Notes: generated by a model not told the origin, from the sequence alone. Counted from the first letter of the stretch, positions 11,029-22,093 are shown. The stretch: 64,000 bases of DNA from Zygnema cylindricum (GCA_037447655.1 JBBHKE010001855.1:234001-298000), one strand, 5' to 3'. Translations and numbers: made by a program.

Positions 11029-11514
11029 TTACGGAAAACAACCACGTAAGTCCTCGAATCTAGGAGGAGCTCGAGGAGGAAGGTCCAGAACACGTCGTCG
11101 ATCCATAACGGCAATAGACGATCGAATTAATATAGAAGGCAACACCCGTTGTAGGGCCACGGAAAAACGTTGACGATAAAAGGAAGTAAGGACTGAAACA
11201 GGAGGGCTCCTAGGTCCTCGCCTCTCAAACGAGCGACGACCACAAGTACGGAAAAACTTGTCCAAAGCCACACCCAAGCAACCAAATATCTCGACCGCCA
11301 TCGAAATGAAGCCATCCATAGCGTCGCAATGGGCATAATCACGCTCTTTCCTTTTAGGTGCGTCACGGGCAGCCACTCCTATATGCCGAGCCGCTTGGTT
11401 AACGACTGTAGTTGGGCTAGGGTTCGTCAAAACAATGTCACCAAATGTACGACGCACTAACAAGGTCGATCCGACCGGGAATAATGTAGAGAATCGCAAA
11501 ACAAATCCCCCCAA
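11029..11514 (-). pseudogene. LINE C-terminal restriction-like endonuclease region
   Basis: RRTFGDIVLTNPSP, then AARHIGVAARDAPKRKERDYAHCD, then ISMAVEIFGCLGVALDKFF. The Asp in GDIVL and the KERDY stretch fit the RLE pattern D...KxxxY. This nuclease would nick target DNA for target-primed reverse transcription. It aligns closely with the plus-strand copy at 16796-17316. The last ~12 codons are frameshifted relative to that copy (RTYVVVF is in another frame). No intact start belongs to this segment. Confidence 0.7.
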
Positions 11515-12332
11515 AGCATAGCCGATGGTGTCTCAATTGTGTTGCCATGAACAACTCGCCCCCATGGGAAACGAAGTAAATGACCCCACGGGCTCGAGAA
11601 CGTGGCCGCGAGCAAACGGAGCCAAGCAAAGGTGGCGAGGCGGCAAGCTGCTCTAAGGGCCGTGGTGACCTGAGCCGGGGTGAAACGAATAGTGGATAAG
11701 ATGGGACGGCTGCCAAGCTCCAGAGCTGGTCCACCACGACGAAAACGTGCACGGAAGAATTGGAAGGAGCGCCTGAAGAAGCTGGTTAATGGCGGTAACT
11801 CGGTTATATTCCTAAACATGCGTGATATATGAGAGTGGAAAATCGGCATGTCGATAGCGGCCGGACAAAGCGGATGCATCAAAAGGGACGGCTGGAAGCC
11901 CGAACTCACCATCCTCAAAAGGGAACCACACGCGAAGAATGTGGTATCCCGGCGAGAACAATATCGGGCAAGTGCGAAAGAAACTCCCCAAATAGGCGAG
12001 GATAACAGCGCCCGTCGAGAGTAAACCAACCGCCACCGAGACAAGAGAGAAACTGGACGCTCTGAAAGCGGACTGCAATCAAAGCCCAGCCTTAAAGTGG
12101 AGGAGGTCATAAAATGATCATGAATGAAAAGTGAAAAGGAGGGATAAAGTGGGAGGAAATCCGAGTAAAGTGAGGGTTAGTGGTGGAAACAACGAAGGGA
12201 TCAAAAATGGAATGATCCAGTAGGATAAATGTGGCGGAATAAATCATGGCAATATGGACAAAAGGGAGTACCGGAAGTGGAAAGGGGAATGAATGTGGGG
12301 ACTCAAAATGGCCGAAAATTAAAGGAAGGAAA
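11515..12332 (-). pseudogene. LINE linker between RT and endonuclease, frameshifted
   Basis: The 217-codon frame at 11457-12110 contains GGPALELGSRPILSTIRFTPAQVTTALR, corresponding to GGPGSGFWLLATPILSTLRLSPAQFTTTLR in the plus-strand copies, and then leaves frame: the plus copies' LGLPHPPLLGSLVCACG is not readable here. The stretch 12107-12332 has only frames without a recognised domain. Confidence 0.6.
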
Positions 12333-12884
12333 TCAAACGGACCAAGGGGTGTTGTCCGAATAAGGGAAGATGCAAGAAGGATAAGCAGCTGCGGAAGCAC
12401 GGAGGGCGCGGTAATGGGCTAGGGCAAACAAAGGGCCCCCAAGAGGATCATCGTGACGAGTGCCAGTCGTGGAGGAAAGAGGGACCAAATTATCATCACA
12501 AGAGAAAGAGGGGCTACTGCTCATTGAATAAAATGCTCTCACAAAAGGAAATATCTGAACAATCGGGGAAGGTGCAGCCATAAGCTCCGAAAAAATGGCA
12601 TTCCGATCCACTATGTTAAAGGCATTAGAAACATCCACCTGGAGGACTAACCAATCCGGATGGGCATCTAACAAAGCCCGGATCCCGTGGACCACGGCCT
12701 CACAACCCCCGCGGGTTGCCACTCCGAACTGATGAGGAGAGAAGTAATCATGGAAAGCGGGCTGGAGCTGGATGCAGATGGCACGGGCCACCAATCGGTA
12801 CAAAACCTCGCCCACTGGAATAGGACGGATGATCACCCTGACGAGTGCCAGTCGTGGAGGAAAGAGGGACCAAATTATCATCAC
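12333..12884 (-). pseudogene. LINE reverse transcriptase core, inactive
   Basis: Motifs in order: RPIPVGEVLYRLVARAIC, QFGVATRGGCEAVVHGIRALL, LVLQVDVSNAFNIVDR (motif A with catalytic Asp), STTGTRHDDPLGGPLFALAHY (motif B) and FPYSDNT where the FADD/YADD catalytic box is expected. Replacement of the second catalytic Asp by Asn, plus a break right after it, means no polymerase activity. It overlaps the first unit of the 385-bp duplication. Confidence 0.75.
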
Positions 12885-13215
12885 TGGAGAAAGAGAGGCT
12901 ACTGCTCAGTGAATAAAAAGCTCTCACAAAAGGAAATATATGGACAATCGGGGAAGGTGCAGCTATAAGCTCCGAAAAAATGTCATTCTGATCCACTGTG
13001 TTAAAGGCATTAGAAACATCCACCTAGAGGACTAACCAATCTGGATGGGCATCTAACAAAGCCCGGATCCCGTGGACCACGGCCTCACAACCCCACCGGG
13101 TTGCCACTCCGAACTGATAAGGAGAGAAGTAATCATGGAAAGCGGACTAGAGCTGGATGCAGATGGCACGGGCCACCAATCGGTACAAAACCTCGCCCAT
13201 TGGAATAGGACGGAT
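12446..13215. repeat. 385-bp tandem duplication inside the LINE RT
   Basis: Two units, 12446-12830 and 12831-13215, with an offset of 385 bases (gacgag at 12455 and 12840; taggacggat at 12821 and 13206). The units differ at roughly one base in twenty, so the event is not recent. Since 385 is not a multiple of three, it shifts the frame and repeats the VDVSNAFN motif twice on the minus strand. Confidence 0.85.
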
Positions 13216-13977
13216 TCCCCGATTGGGTTTGGTGACAGCTACGAGTCGGGAGGCCGTGAGGAGATCACAAATACGTGAAGGGACAGTGCCAACCGCAATA
13301 AGGGAACAAACTCGAAAAAACATATCAAAACCCCGAGCACCAGATTCCGGAGGCAAAACGTTGCGAAATAGCTCATAAATAGTGCCCGAAGGACCCCCTG
13401 CTGAAAGATGTGGAGAAGTCGTAAGGGCTTTAATAAAGGAGTCTCTATCCAAGATAAAACACTGTGGCGGCTTGAAGGTGTGAATAGAGGGGGATTGTGG
13501 GGTAGGAGCTGGTGGATCAAGAGCCTGGAGAATCTCCACAGTCTTAGAAGACCGAGGAGCAAGATTAAATGGCTGGAGGGACCGAACAGCTCGAGAGAGC
13601 TCACCAACTCGACCCAAATGAACAGAACGACGATAAAAAGATGACACATCTGAAGTCCGAGGGGTACGACGTGGTGTGAAGGAAGCACTCGCAACTCGAT
13701 CCTCGTGCTCGGCATGAAGGGCCCGCCAATCACCTCGAAGGAAACGTCGACATCGGGCCATAGTTTCTCTGGCCCCGCTACTACCGCCACGGCCAGGTAA
13801 GACTAGAACCCAAAGTGAAAACATGAAAAGGAGGTGCCAAGGTCCAACAACCGCGGGATACGAATAAATACGGGACAAAGGAAGGTGGAGGGTGTCTTGC
13901 ACGATAATCCGCATAGCCATGGGAATTCGCGTGTATAATCGCGGACGGGGGGCCCCCAAATTATAAACTCCGAGCAC
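13147..13977 (-). pseudogene. LINE N-terminal half up to RT
   Basis: A 276-codon minus-strand frame. CRRFLRGDWRALHAEHEDR and RVGELSRAVRSLQPFNLAP resemble the region before RT in this LINE group; DSFIKALTTSPHLSAGGPSGTIYELFRNVL (the AGGPSG motif) and SRLVAVTKPNRGIRPIPMGEVLYRLVARAI are RT fingers. The first ~50 codons have no recognised domain. The frame ends where the 385-bp duplication breaks it. Confidence 0.7.
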
Positions 13978-14017
13978 GTCTAAATCGCATACAAATGCCC
14001 AATCTTCGCTTAATAAC

Positions 14018-14938
14018 TGTTTCCCGTTTCTTGATTGGGAACACCCCCGTTCAAACTACCGTTTTCCCCCGTGTTTCAGAGGGTGTGTACGCCTTCCAAC
14101 GGCCTCTATTAGACGCGTCACGTTCTCTTCCTCCCCATGCCCTATTGGATGTAGGAGGTTGAAGTACAATTTCAATTGTGTAATTAGTGAATTGTACTTT
14201 AACATTGGATGTGTCGATTCTCTCCACCCTTGTTACAAAATCCGTTGAGCGTGTCCAGGAATCGATTTCTGATCCGGTTGTCGCCGCCATTAAATCCGAG
14301 CTTCTTAAGGTGCTTCCCTCCGATTTTTCGCGTACCCGTCTTCTCTCTTGTGGTGGACCTGGTTCTGGGTTTTGGCTTTTGGCTACACCTATTTTGTCCA
14401 CTCTCCGACTTTCACCTGCTCAGTTCACCACCACCCTTCGGTTTTGCCTTGGCCTCCCCCATCCTCCTTTACTTGGCTCTCTTGTTTGTGCATGTGGTTG
14501 TGTCTTGGGGTTCGATGGTATCCATCTACTTCGTTGCTCCCATGGGGCAGATTTGATCTAGGCGCACGACACTATTCGCGACGCCGTTGCGACTATCGCT
14601 TCCGAAGGGGGCATTTTTATGCGTCGAGAGGTTTCTCATATTATTCCCTCGCGTCGGATCGATGTTGTTTTGCTTGATGGTGCACGTCGCATCTTCGGTA
14701 ATATTGTTTTGTCGATCCCTACTTCAACACAGTTGTTGGTCAGGTGGCTCGATATGTTGCGGTGGGAGCTCGTGATGACGCTAAGGCGAAAGAGCGTAAT
14801 TATGCCCACCGGGACCCTAAGGATTACTTTATTTCGATGGCGGTCGAGATCTTTGGTTGTTTCGGTGTTGCACTGGACGAGTTTCTCCGTATTTGTGCTC
14901 GTCGTGCTTTCGAGCGCCGAGGACTTGGGAGCCCTCCT
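14018..14938 (+). pseudogene. LINE C-terminal fragment, plus-strand copy 1
   Basis: Encodes the linker (LRLSPAQFTTTLRFCLGLPHPPLLGSLVCACGC, 14400-14510), one stop near 14559, then the endonuclease region through ISMAVEIFGCFGVALDEFLRICARR (about 14828-14905). It is almost identical to 16195-17115 at a constant offset of 2177; I noticed only two differences (14064 region, and A/G in cgtRcccgtc). After 14938 the copies diverge at once, copy 1 running into T-rich repeats before the real C-terminus. Confidence 0.75.
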
Positions 14939-15400
14939 GTGTTTTGTTTTTTTTTTTTTTGTATTTTGTCTTTCTCCTATGCGTTTTGTTGTGTGTTGTC
15001 GTTTGTTTTTGACTTTTTATGTATTTGTCTTTCTAGTATTGGCTTTGTAGTATTTTGTCCTTTATGTGGTCTTGTGTTGTCTTTCATGTATTTCCTTTTT
15101 AAGTATTTTGTCTTTTATGTACGTTGTCATGTGTTTTGTCTTTATTTCTGTTGTCTTTTTCGTATTTTGTCTTTACTTATTTCGCCGTTTCTGTATTGTC
15201 TTGTTTTTCTTGTATTGTCTTGTTTTTCCTGTATTGTCTTTTTAGTATTTTGTCTTTTATGTCTTTTGTTTAGTATTTTGTCCTTTCACTGTTTTGTCTT
15301 TTCTGTACTGTTATTTTTGTGGTTTTTTTATGATTGTCTTTTATATGTTATCCTTGTTTCTACTTTGTCTTTTATGTAATTTGTCTCCTAGATAGATAGT
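14939..15400 (+). repeat. T-rich degenerate tandem repeat (TTTTGTCTTT-type)
   Basis: Short imperfect repeats such as GTATTTTGTCTTT and TTGTCTTTTATGT run for ~450 bases. A long Phe/Leu/Cys-rich frame crosses it and mimics a membrane protein, but it is a read-through of repeat sequence. Confidence 0.7.
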
Positions 15401-15419
15401 GACGCTAGACTCGTAAATG

Positions 15420-15957
15420 ACGAGGTGATGATTGTAACAATAATAACAAAAAAACGGTAAATACGATCTAAAAAAACGGTTATGAAAAAACGGTCGGAAA
15501 AAAACAATCTGGAATAAACGGGCTGGAAAAACAGTTTAAAAATGGTTGGAAAAAACAGTCTGAACAAACTTTCTAAGAAAAGGTCTGAAAAATCGATTAG
15601 AAAAAAATGTCAAAAAAAAAGGTCTGAAAAATTGGCTCGAAAAACTCGAACTGAAATACTAGGGTTGGAAAAATGATATGAAAAATCGATTTGAGAATGG
15701 ACCTACAAAATTCTAAAAAAACGGTCTAAAAAATTGTCCTAAAAAACAGTCTGAAAAAATGGTTGAAACAAATAATCTGAACAATCTGAAAAAAAGGTTG
15801 GAAAAAACGGTATGAAAAAACTGTTTGAATATCCGCTCTGAAAACCAGATCTGAAAAAACGGACAAGGAAAAATAACCGCAAGAACAGTGTGAAAGTGGT
15901 TTGAAAAAATGGTTGAAAAAAAAACGGTGATTATGAAAAAACAGTTGAAAAAAAAGC
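15420..15957 (+). repeat. ACGGTCTGAAAA satellite, left block
   Basis: Degenerate tandem units of roughly 13-30 bases with the core ACGGTCTGAAAAA. The same satellite follows the second LINE copy at 17516. On the minus strand each unit reads TTTTTTCAGACCG. No gene. Confidence 0.8.
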
Positions 15958-17316
15958 TCCGGCCTTCTTACCTTACGCGTACTTCCCCTCTCACCTCGAC
16001 GTTTGTCTACTCTCGGCTTTTGACGATCGCCTTTTGGCCGTCCTCCACACTCTGTTAGGTCGTAGGGCATTCGATCCATCGGCCCGCATTCAAACATCCC
16101 TTGCCGTCTTTACTGGGGGATTCGGTCTATTATCGACTGTTCGTGTTGCTCCCGCTGCCTATTTGGGAAGTTGGTGTCTTCTTTCCTTTACTCTTGTTTC
16201 CCGTTTCTTGATTGGGAACACCCCCGTTCAAACTACCATTTTCCCCCGTGTTTCAGAGGGTGTGTACGCCTTCCAACGGCCTCTATTAGACGCGTCACGT
16301 TCTCTTCCTCCCCATGCCCTATTGGATGTAGGAGGTTGAAGTACAATTTCAATTGTGTAATTAGTGAATTGTACTTTAACATTGGATGTGTCGATTCTCT
16401 CCACCCTTGTTACAAAATCCGTTGAGCGTGTCCAGGAATCGATTTCTGATCCGGTTGTCGCCGCCATTAAATCCGAGCTTCTTAAGGTGCTTCCCTCCGA
16501 TTTTTCGCGTGCCCGTCTTCTCTCTTGTGGTGGACCTGGTTCTGGGTTTTGGCTTTTGGCTACACCTATTTTGTCCACTCTCCGACTTTCACCTGCTCAG
16601 TTCACCACCACCCTTCGGTTTTGCCTTGGCCTCCCCCATCCTCCTTTACTTGGCTCTCTTGTTTGTGCATGTGGTTGTGTCTTGGGGTTCGATGGTATCC
16701 ATCTACTTCGTTGCTCCCATGGGGCAGATTTGATCTAGGCGCACGACACTATTCGCGACGCCGTTGCGACTATCGCTTCCGAAGGGGGCATTTTTATGCG
16801 TCGAGAGGTTTCTCATATTATTCCCTCGCGTCGGATCGATGTTGTTTTGCTTGATGGTGCACGTCGCATCTTCGGTAATATTGTTTTGTCGATCCCTACT
16901 TCAACACAGTTGTTGGTCAGGTGGCTCGATATGTTGCGGTGGGAGCTCGTGATGACGCTAAGGCGAAAGAGCGTAATTATGCCCACCGGGACCCTAAGGA
17001 TTACTTTATTTCGATGGCGGTCGAGATCTTTGGTTGTTTCGGTGTTGCACTGGACGAGTTTCTCCGTATTTGTGCTCGTCGTGCTTTCGAGCGCCGAGGA
17101 CTTGGGAGCCCTCCTCCTTCGGTTCTTACTTCTTTTTATCGTCAACGCTTATTTGTGGCTTTACAGCGAGTGGAGGTTTTTGTTCTCCTCGGATCGGCTG
17201 TTGCGGTTATAGATCGTCGCCGTGTTCCGGAGCTACCTCAACGTGCTCCCACGGGCTGGGGGACTTACGTGGTTGCTTTTCGTAGATATTTAATTGAGTT
17301 GGGGTTAGGGTTGTAG
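15958..17316 (+). pseudogene. LINE C-terminal fragment, plus-strand copy 2 (reaches the natural C-terminus)
   Basis: Begins 5'-truncated inside the element (AVLHTLLGRRAFDPSARIQTSL in an open frame at 16034-16339). It contains the 921-bp block shared with copy 1 (16195-17115) and continues through PPPSVLTSFYRQRLFVALQRV and VIDRRRVPELPQRAP to a natural stop at 17314-17316. Residues of interest: RRIDVVLLDG and FGNIVL, where the minus-strand copy has GDIVL, so one candidate catalytic Asp is Asn here, and KERNY. The frame is split by a stop near 16736 and a +1 shift near 16920. Confidence 0.75.
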
Positions 17317-17515
17317 TTTTGGTTTTTTGAGTTGCCGTGCTTTTCATTTTTGGGTGCTTTTATTTTCCTTGTTGTTGTTTCCTTTTTTTTGTGTTCCCGT
17401 CGCTCTCTTTGTTTTTAATTGTAGTTTTCAGTTTTGGCCATGCCACCCCTTTTGTATTCCCGGACTCAGATGGTTTACCATCGTGCTTTTTAATTTATCT
17501 TGCTTTGTTCTCTAA
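17317..17515 (+). other. T-rich LINE 3' untranslated region
   Basis: T-rich sequence between the LINE stop codon and the start of the ACGGTCTGAAAA satellite. No tail of a single repeated base is visible. Confidence 0.5.
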
Positions 17516-19225
17516 AACAGAGGTATGGAAAAACAGTTAAAAAATCGGTAGAAAAAAACAATATGGAAAGACAGCTGAGAAAACAGTTACAAAATGGTTT
17601 AATGGCCGGAGAGAAACGTTCTAAAAAATTGTCAGAAAAACGGTATGAAAGGTCTTAAAAAACTGTCTAAAACACGGATTGAAAAAACAAATTGGTTTGA
17701 AAGAATGTCCAAAAAACGGTTCAAAACACTGTCGGAAAAATGGTAAAAAACCGGTTTACGAAAACCGGCCTGAAAAACTCTGGAAAGGCTGTCCGGAAAA
17801 ACTATCTGAAAAAACGGTATGAAAACGGTGTGGAAAAAACGGTCTGAAATAAATGATTGAAAAAACGGACTGAAAAAATGTTCGGAAAAAACGGTCTGAA
17901 AAAACTACCTGAAAAAATGGTATGAAAAGCCGATTGAGAAAGAGGTCTGAAAAAACGTTTGGAATAAACGGTAAAAAAATTGTCAAAAAAACGACTGAAA
18001 AAAAGTTCGTGAAAAAGGTCAAACGCCTCGAAAAAACGGTCTGAAAAACAATCTGAAAAAACGGTTGGAAAAAATGGTCCGAAAAAAGGGTCTGAAAAAA
18101 CGGTCCAAGAATAGGGTCTGAAAAAACAGTCCGAATAAACTGTCGGAAAAACATTTTGAATAAATGGACCAAAAAACGATTTGGAAAAACGGTTTGAAAA
18201 AACAGTTGGAAAAAAGTCTGAAAGGCTCATAAACATGGTCTTAAAAAACGGTTGAAAACGGTATAAAAACGGTGTGAAAAAACGATATGGAAAAACGGTG
18301 TTAAAAAATGGTCTGAAAAAAGCGGGCTGGTTTGAAAAAATGTCTGAAAGAACATGCCCAAAAAAACATCTTATAAAACGGTCCAAAAAATGGTCTTAAA
18401 AACGGTTTGAAAAAACGGTCCAAATTACGGTCTGAAAAACGGACTGAAAAATGATCTAAAAACGGTCGAGAAAATGTTTTTAAAACAGTATCAAAAAACG
18501 GTCTATTAAAGGCAATGGTCAAAAACGGTCTAAAAACAGTCTGAAAAAACGGTATGAAAAAACGGTGTAAAAAAATGGTCTTAAAAAAAGGCACTGATAT
18601 AATGGACTGGTTTGAAAAAAAGTCTGAAAGAACAGGCCCAAAATAACTTCTTAAAAAACGCTCTGAAAAAACGATGCGAAAAAACGGTCAAAAAAAGGTC
18701 TGAATTAAGGTCTGAAAACGGACTAAAAACAGACTTAAAAACGATCTAACAATGGTTTAAATAACGGTCGAGAAAACAAATACAAAACGGTCTGAAAAAA
18801 CAGTATATTAACGTACTGGTCTGGAAAAACGATCAAAAAACGGTCTGAAAAACGGTCTGAAAAAACGGTCTGAAAGAACGTTCTAAAAAACGGACTGAAA
18901 AAGGACTGAAAAACGGTCTAGAAAACGGTCTGAAAAAACGCTATGTAAAAACGATCTGACAAAAGTGTATGAAATATAAACACAAGGTCCAAAAAACGGT
19001 ATGAAAAACGGTATAAAAAAGTATAAAAATGGTCTGAAAAAACAGTCCAAAAAACAGACTGAAACAACAGAAAAAAACTGTCCAAAAAAACTTGCTAAAA
19101 AAACGGTTAAGAAGAATTGGTTTGAAAAATAGGTCTGGAAAAAGGGTTTGAACAAACAGCCTGGGAAAACGGTTTTGACAAACGGTCTGGAAAAACAGTT
19201 GAAAAAAAAAAAAAACATTTTGAGG
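17516..19225 (+). repeat. ACGGTCTGAAAA satellite, right block
   Basis: About 1.7 kb of imperfect units with the core ACGGTCTGAAAAA, spacing 13-30 bases. Six-frame reading gives Phe/Arg/Ser-rich frames (FRPFFQTVFSDRF) that are only translations of the repeat. A 12-A run near 19203-19214 marks the decayed right edge. Confidence 0.85.
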
Positions 19226-20160
19226 AAAATTTTATGAACGGTTTGAAAAACCTTGTCACCAACAATTTTAGAAAAGTTTCAACATTCAACCAAAAAACAT
19301 CAAAACTACAACACAAAAACATTACATAATTAAAAACACGAAAAACTTTTCTTTTTCATTGAAAAGCAAGAATACAAAAAAAGTACAATGCCAACTAAAT
19401 AATTAAAAGAAAAGATTAAAAAAACTTAAAACATCTACACCCATATACACAACAACCCATTTTTTTTAAAAGCCCCTTTTCCATACTCTTACATATACAA
19501 TCAATTCTTCTTTTGACCACTTAAACACATAATCCTAATAAAAAACTAACCGTACAGCTAAAAAGCAAAAATATACAACACTAAATTCTCCATAGCTAAT
19601 AATAACCCAAAAACAAACTCTTTTCCGCTTTTGCGTACTTAAACCAAATGGGCAAAAACTGTCTAAATAAAAAGACTACCTCCGAAAAAAAGGGGAAAAC
19701 AACTAAAAACAGTGTGGAAGAACCAAAAAAAAATCGAGCGCAGACGGCGTTTCCTTCAAAAATCCGATCAAGATTGGCATCTCCTCTAGTTTTTTCCGTA
19801 AACTTCTTTCGCCAAAACTAATCGCTTCCATATACGCTCCTCGGACAAAAAACAAAAAAAACAACAACAAGATTATGGGTAAGAAAAAGAAGGGGAGAAC
19901 AAAAAGATAAAAGATAAAGATAAAAAGCAGAGACAGAGGAATTAGAAAAGCGATGAAAATAGTTTAGGGAGAAGGAGAGGAAGAGGGATAAAGAGGCAGA
20001 GGCCGCCACCTCTTCCTCTCTTTTCCCTCTCCCTCTCCTTCACCCTGTCCCTTTACATGAAAGCGACAAAAAAAAAACAAAAAAAACACTAAATCATTTG
20101 GAGAGGGAAAAGGAGAAGGAGAAGGAGAGCAAAAAAGAGATAAATAAAAACTAACCTGGA
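19226..20160. other. A-rich intergenic sequence, no gene seen
   Basis: A/T-rich with short A runs. It includes a purine-rich stretch (19860-20030) whose minus strand is Ser/Leu/Phe-rich by composition only. No domain, RNA gene or repeat family recognised. Confidence 0.5.
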
Positions 20161-20164
20161 AACT

Positions 20165-20445
20165 CCGATCAAAATGTGGAGATTTTGATAAAAATGGGCA
20201 TCTCCTCTTTTTGTTTCCGTAAAATCGTCTTCTTTTGTCTTCTTCTTCGTCTTCTGTCTTTTTTTTCATCTTCTTCAATCTTCTTCTTTGTGTTCTACTT
20301 TAGTCTTCTGACTTCGTTTCTTCTTCTTTCTTCTGTCTTCTTCGTCGTCTTGTTCTTCTTCCCTGTCGCCGTCACTCTTCTTCTCCTTCTCCTTCCCCTT
20401 CCCCTTTCTCCTTCTCCTTCTCCTTCTCCTTCTCCTTCTCCTAAA
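20165..20445. repeat. Pyrimidine-rich low-complexity tract with CTTCTC repeats
   Basis: Dominated by CTT/TCT on the plus strand. The last part (20378-20443) is a CTTCTC hexamer array of about ten units, the same unit as the long array at 22600-22922 inside the RecQ locus. Confidence 0.75.
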
Positions 20446-20459
20446 TAAATTAGAATTTC

Positions 20460-20935
20460 AAAACTAAAAAAACATGTTTTAAGTAATTTTGAGGTTTTTA
20501 CGTCATCCCTATTAGTGGTTTTCCCTGTCCAACGCATTGTTGTGGGACTAAGAGGTGAAGATGCCGCAAATGAATTGAAAACTGGGCTTTCGTCTTTGTT
20601 CCCATTGGTCGCATTAGGGCTTAGAGGCAAAGATCCTTTGCCCAAAGACTCCGTGTTCCCACATTCTTCGATGCTTTTTCAATGATGGAAACCTGCAAAA
20701 AGTTCCATATGTCAAAAATGAATAAAAATCTCACATTTCGTAAAGTGCATAGTTGAATTCTCTTGAAGTCGTAGAAATTACCATTGCCTTAATGTCTTAA
20801 CCGGAAGAAAGTGCAAAAGCAAAGTATCGATAATTGATAAATTCCTCACCGGAGACTGAGCTTGAGGTGATCGGCTGAAAGAGCTTTTGCTTTCTGTTCA
20901 TTCACCTGAAAGATGTAGACTAAAAATCATTAGAA
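20460..20935 (-). other. Possible 3' exons downstream of the RecQ gene
   Basis: On the minus strand, TTTCAG at about 20913 is followed by a frame VNEQKAKALSADHLKLSLR ending at GTGAGG (about 20850), and a second stretch (20690-20460) reads KDESPVFNSFAASSPLSPTTMRW, a Ser/Pro-rich C-terminus-like frame. They lie at the right place and strand for 3' exons of the helicase gene, but I cannot match them to a RecQ C-terminal (RQC, HRDC) domain. Low confidence. Confidence 0.3.
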
Positions 20936-21137
20936 GAAGTTGCAAATAAGACATTGCTGAAAGAATCAAGACAAAAAAAATATATGACTTGTTATGGTTT
21001 GACAATGATGGGGTCGATCAAAAACTTGATTCAATAGGTGGTTTTCAAGCTTATATTTTAACAATGATAGGGTGCATCAAAAACTTGATTCAACAGGTGA
21101 TATATACACTTATATTTTGACGTCATCAGAAACTTAC

Positions 21138-21206
21138 GTAATCTCCATAGGTGTACATAAGTAAGCAGGACGCCGGCTGATTATCACGTCCAGCCCGGCC
21201 AGACTC
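21138..21206 (-). CDS. RecQ exon with motif VI (ESGRAGRD)
   Basis: Acceptor CTGCAG ends at 21207 and the donor GTAAGT begins at 21137. Its 69 bases encode 23 residues with the arginine-finger motif ESGRAGRD and YTYGDY, which in plant RecQ proteins precedes the zinc-binding subdomain. Frame agrees with the exon upstream. Confidence 0.85.
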
Positions 21207-21364
21207 CTGCAGTCAGACAGAAAAACAAGACCCTATTACTCAAAAAATTATACTTAGCTTCTCATAAACTTCAATTGTCTGACAGAACTGAGGACACTGA
21301 CTAATTAAACACATCTGATGATTAGTTTTCCACAACTTGAAGCCAAAAGGTCAACGCCATATTA

Positions 21365-21565
<201 letters not shown>

Positions 21566-21646
21566 TTAGAACCACAACAGAACAAATTCTGGGTTCTGAA
21601 GGTTGCAGTTACAAAAAAAAATTGACACTTTGGGTACTGGACATAC

Positions 21647-21761
21647 CTATTCCAAAAGCTACAGCGGCACATCTGATGTTAATATCGTCTTTGAACATCA
21701 TTGCGCTCCTCCGGATCCATGTCATGTTCCCATGGTAGAACCCTGTCTTATGACCTAACTC
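21647..21761 (-). CDS. RecQ exon with motif V (AVAFGIG)
   Basis: Acceptor GAACAG, donor GTATGT. Encodes ELGHKTGFYHGNMTWIRR, then FKDDINIRCAAVAFGIG. RecQ proteins usually have ATVAFGMG here. Confidence 0.85.
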
Positions 21762-22093
21762 CTGTTCATCCCCAAGACAGAACACACATATCATCTCTCA
21801 TCTGTCATATGTCATCCGTCAACTGTTTCTGTCAACCAACCATCGTTGTTCCACAGAAACAAAATCGGCCCACAGTAATTCGTAGACTCGTAGACATTTC
21901 AGTCATTTCTCTCTTTCATGCCTCACAACCAAAACCATACAAGTTTAAACAGCAACAAAGAAAACAAAATAACAAGGTAAAGCCCTCACTTGTAAATATT
22001 TCTGTCATTTCTTCCCTTCATGCTTCACTACCAATATCATATAAGATAAAATAACAACAAAGAGAAGAAAATCACAATGCAAGCGTCTCCTAC

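Larger units (their letters stand above)
11029..13977 (-). mobile_element. Non-LTR retrotransposon (LINE) copy with RT and restriction-like endonuclease
   Basis: Minus-strand order: N-terminal region (13977 downward), RT core (12884-12333), linker, C-terminal endonuclease-like domain (11514-11029). RT upstream of a C-terminal nuclease with an R..D...D...KxxxY pattern is the layout of RLE-type LINEs such as the R2 group; assignment to a named clade needs phylogeny. It is disrupted by frameshifts and a 385-bp internal tandem duplication. Its upstream end abuts a plus-strand copy of the C-terminal region at 14018, giving a head-to-head arrangement. Confidence 0.75.

Noticed and set aside
10734-11063. 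109-residue Asn/Lys-rich ORF
   Set aside because: A-rich complement of the LINE 3' untranslated region; starts inside LTR sequence and has no domain.
11457-12110. 217-residue minus-strand ORF as an independent gene
   Set aside because: Contains frameshifted LINE linker sequence matching the plus-strand copies; not a separate protein.
14744-15379. 211-residue plus-strand ORF with a hydrophobic, membrane-like tail
   Set aside because: The first third is LINE endonuclease sequence and the hydrophobic part is translation of T-rich repeats beyond the duplication breakpoint at 14938.
17756-19322. Several Phe/Arg/Ser-rich minus-strand ORFs
   Set aside because: Periodic read-through of the ACGGTCTGAAAA satellite; every residue pattern follows the repeat.
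20176-20448. Phe/Leu/Ser-rich ORF resembling a membrane protein
   Set aside because: Translation of CTT/TTC low-complexity sequence.
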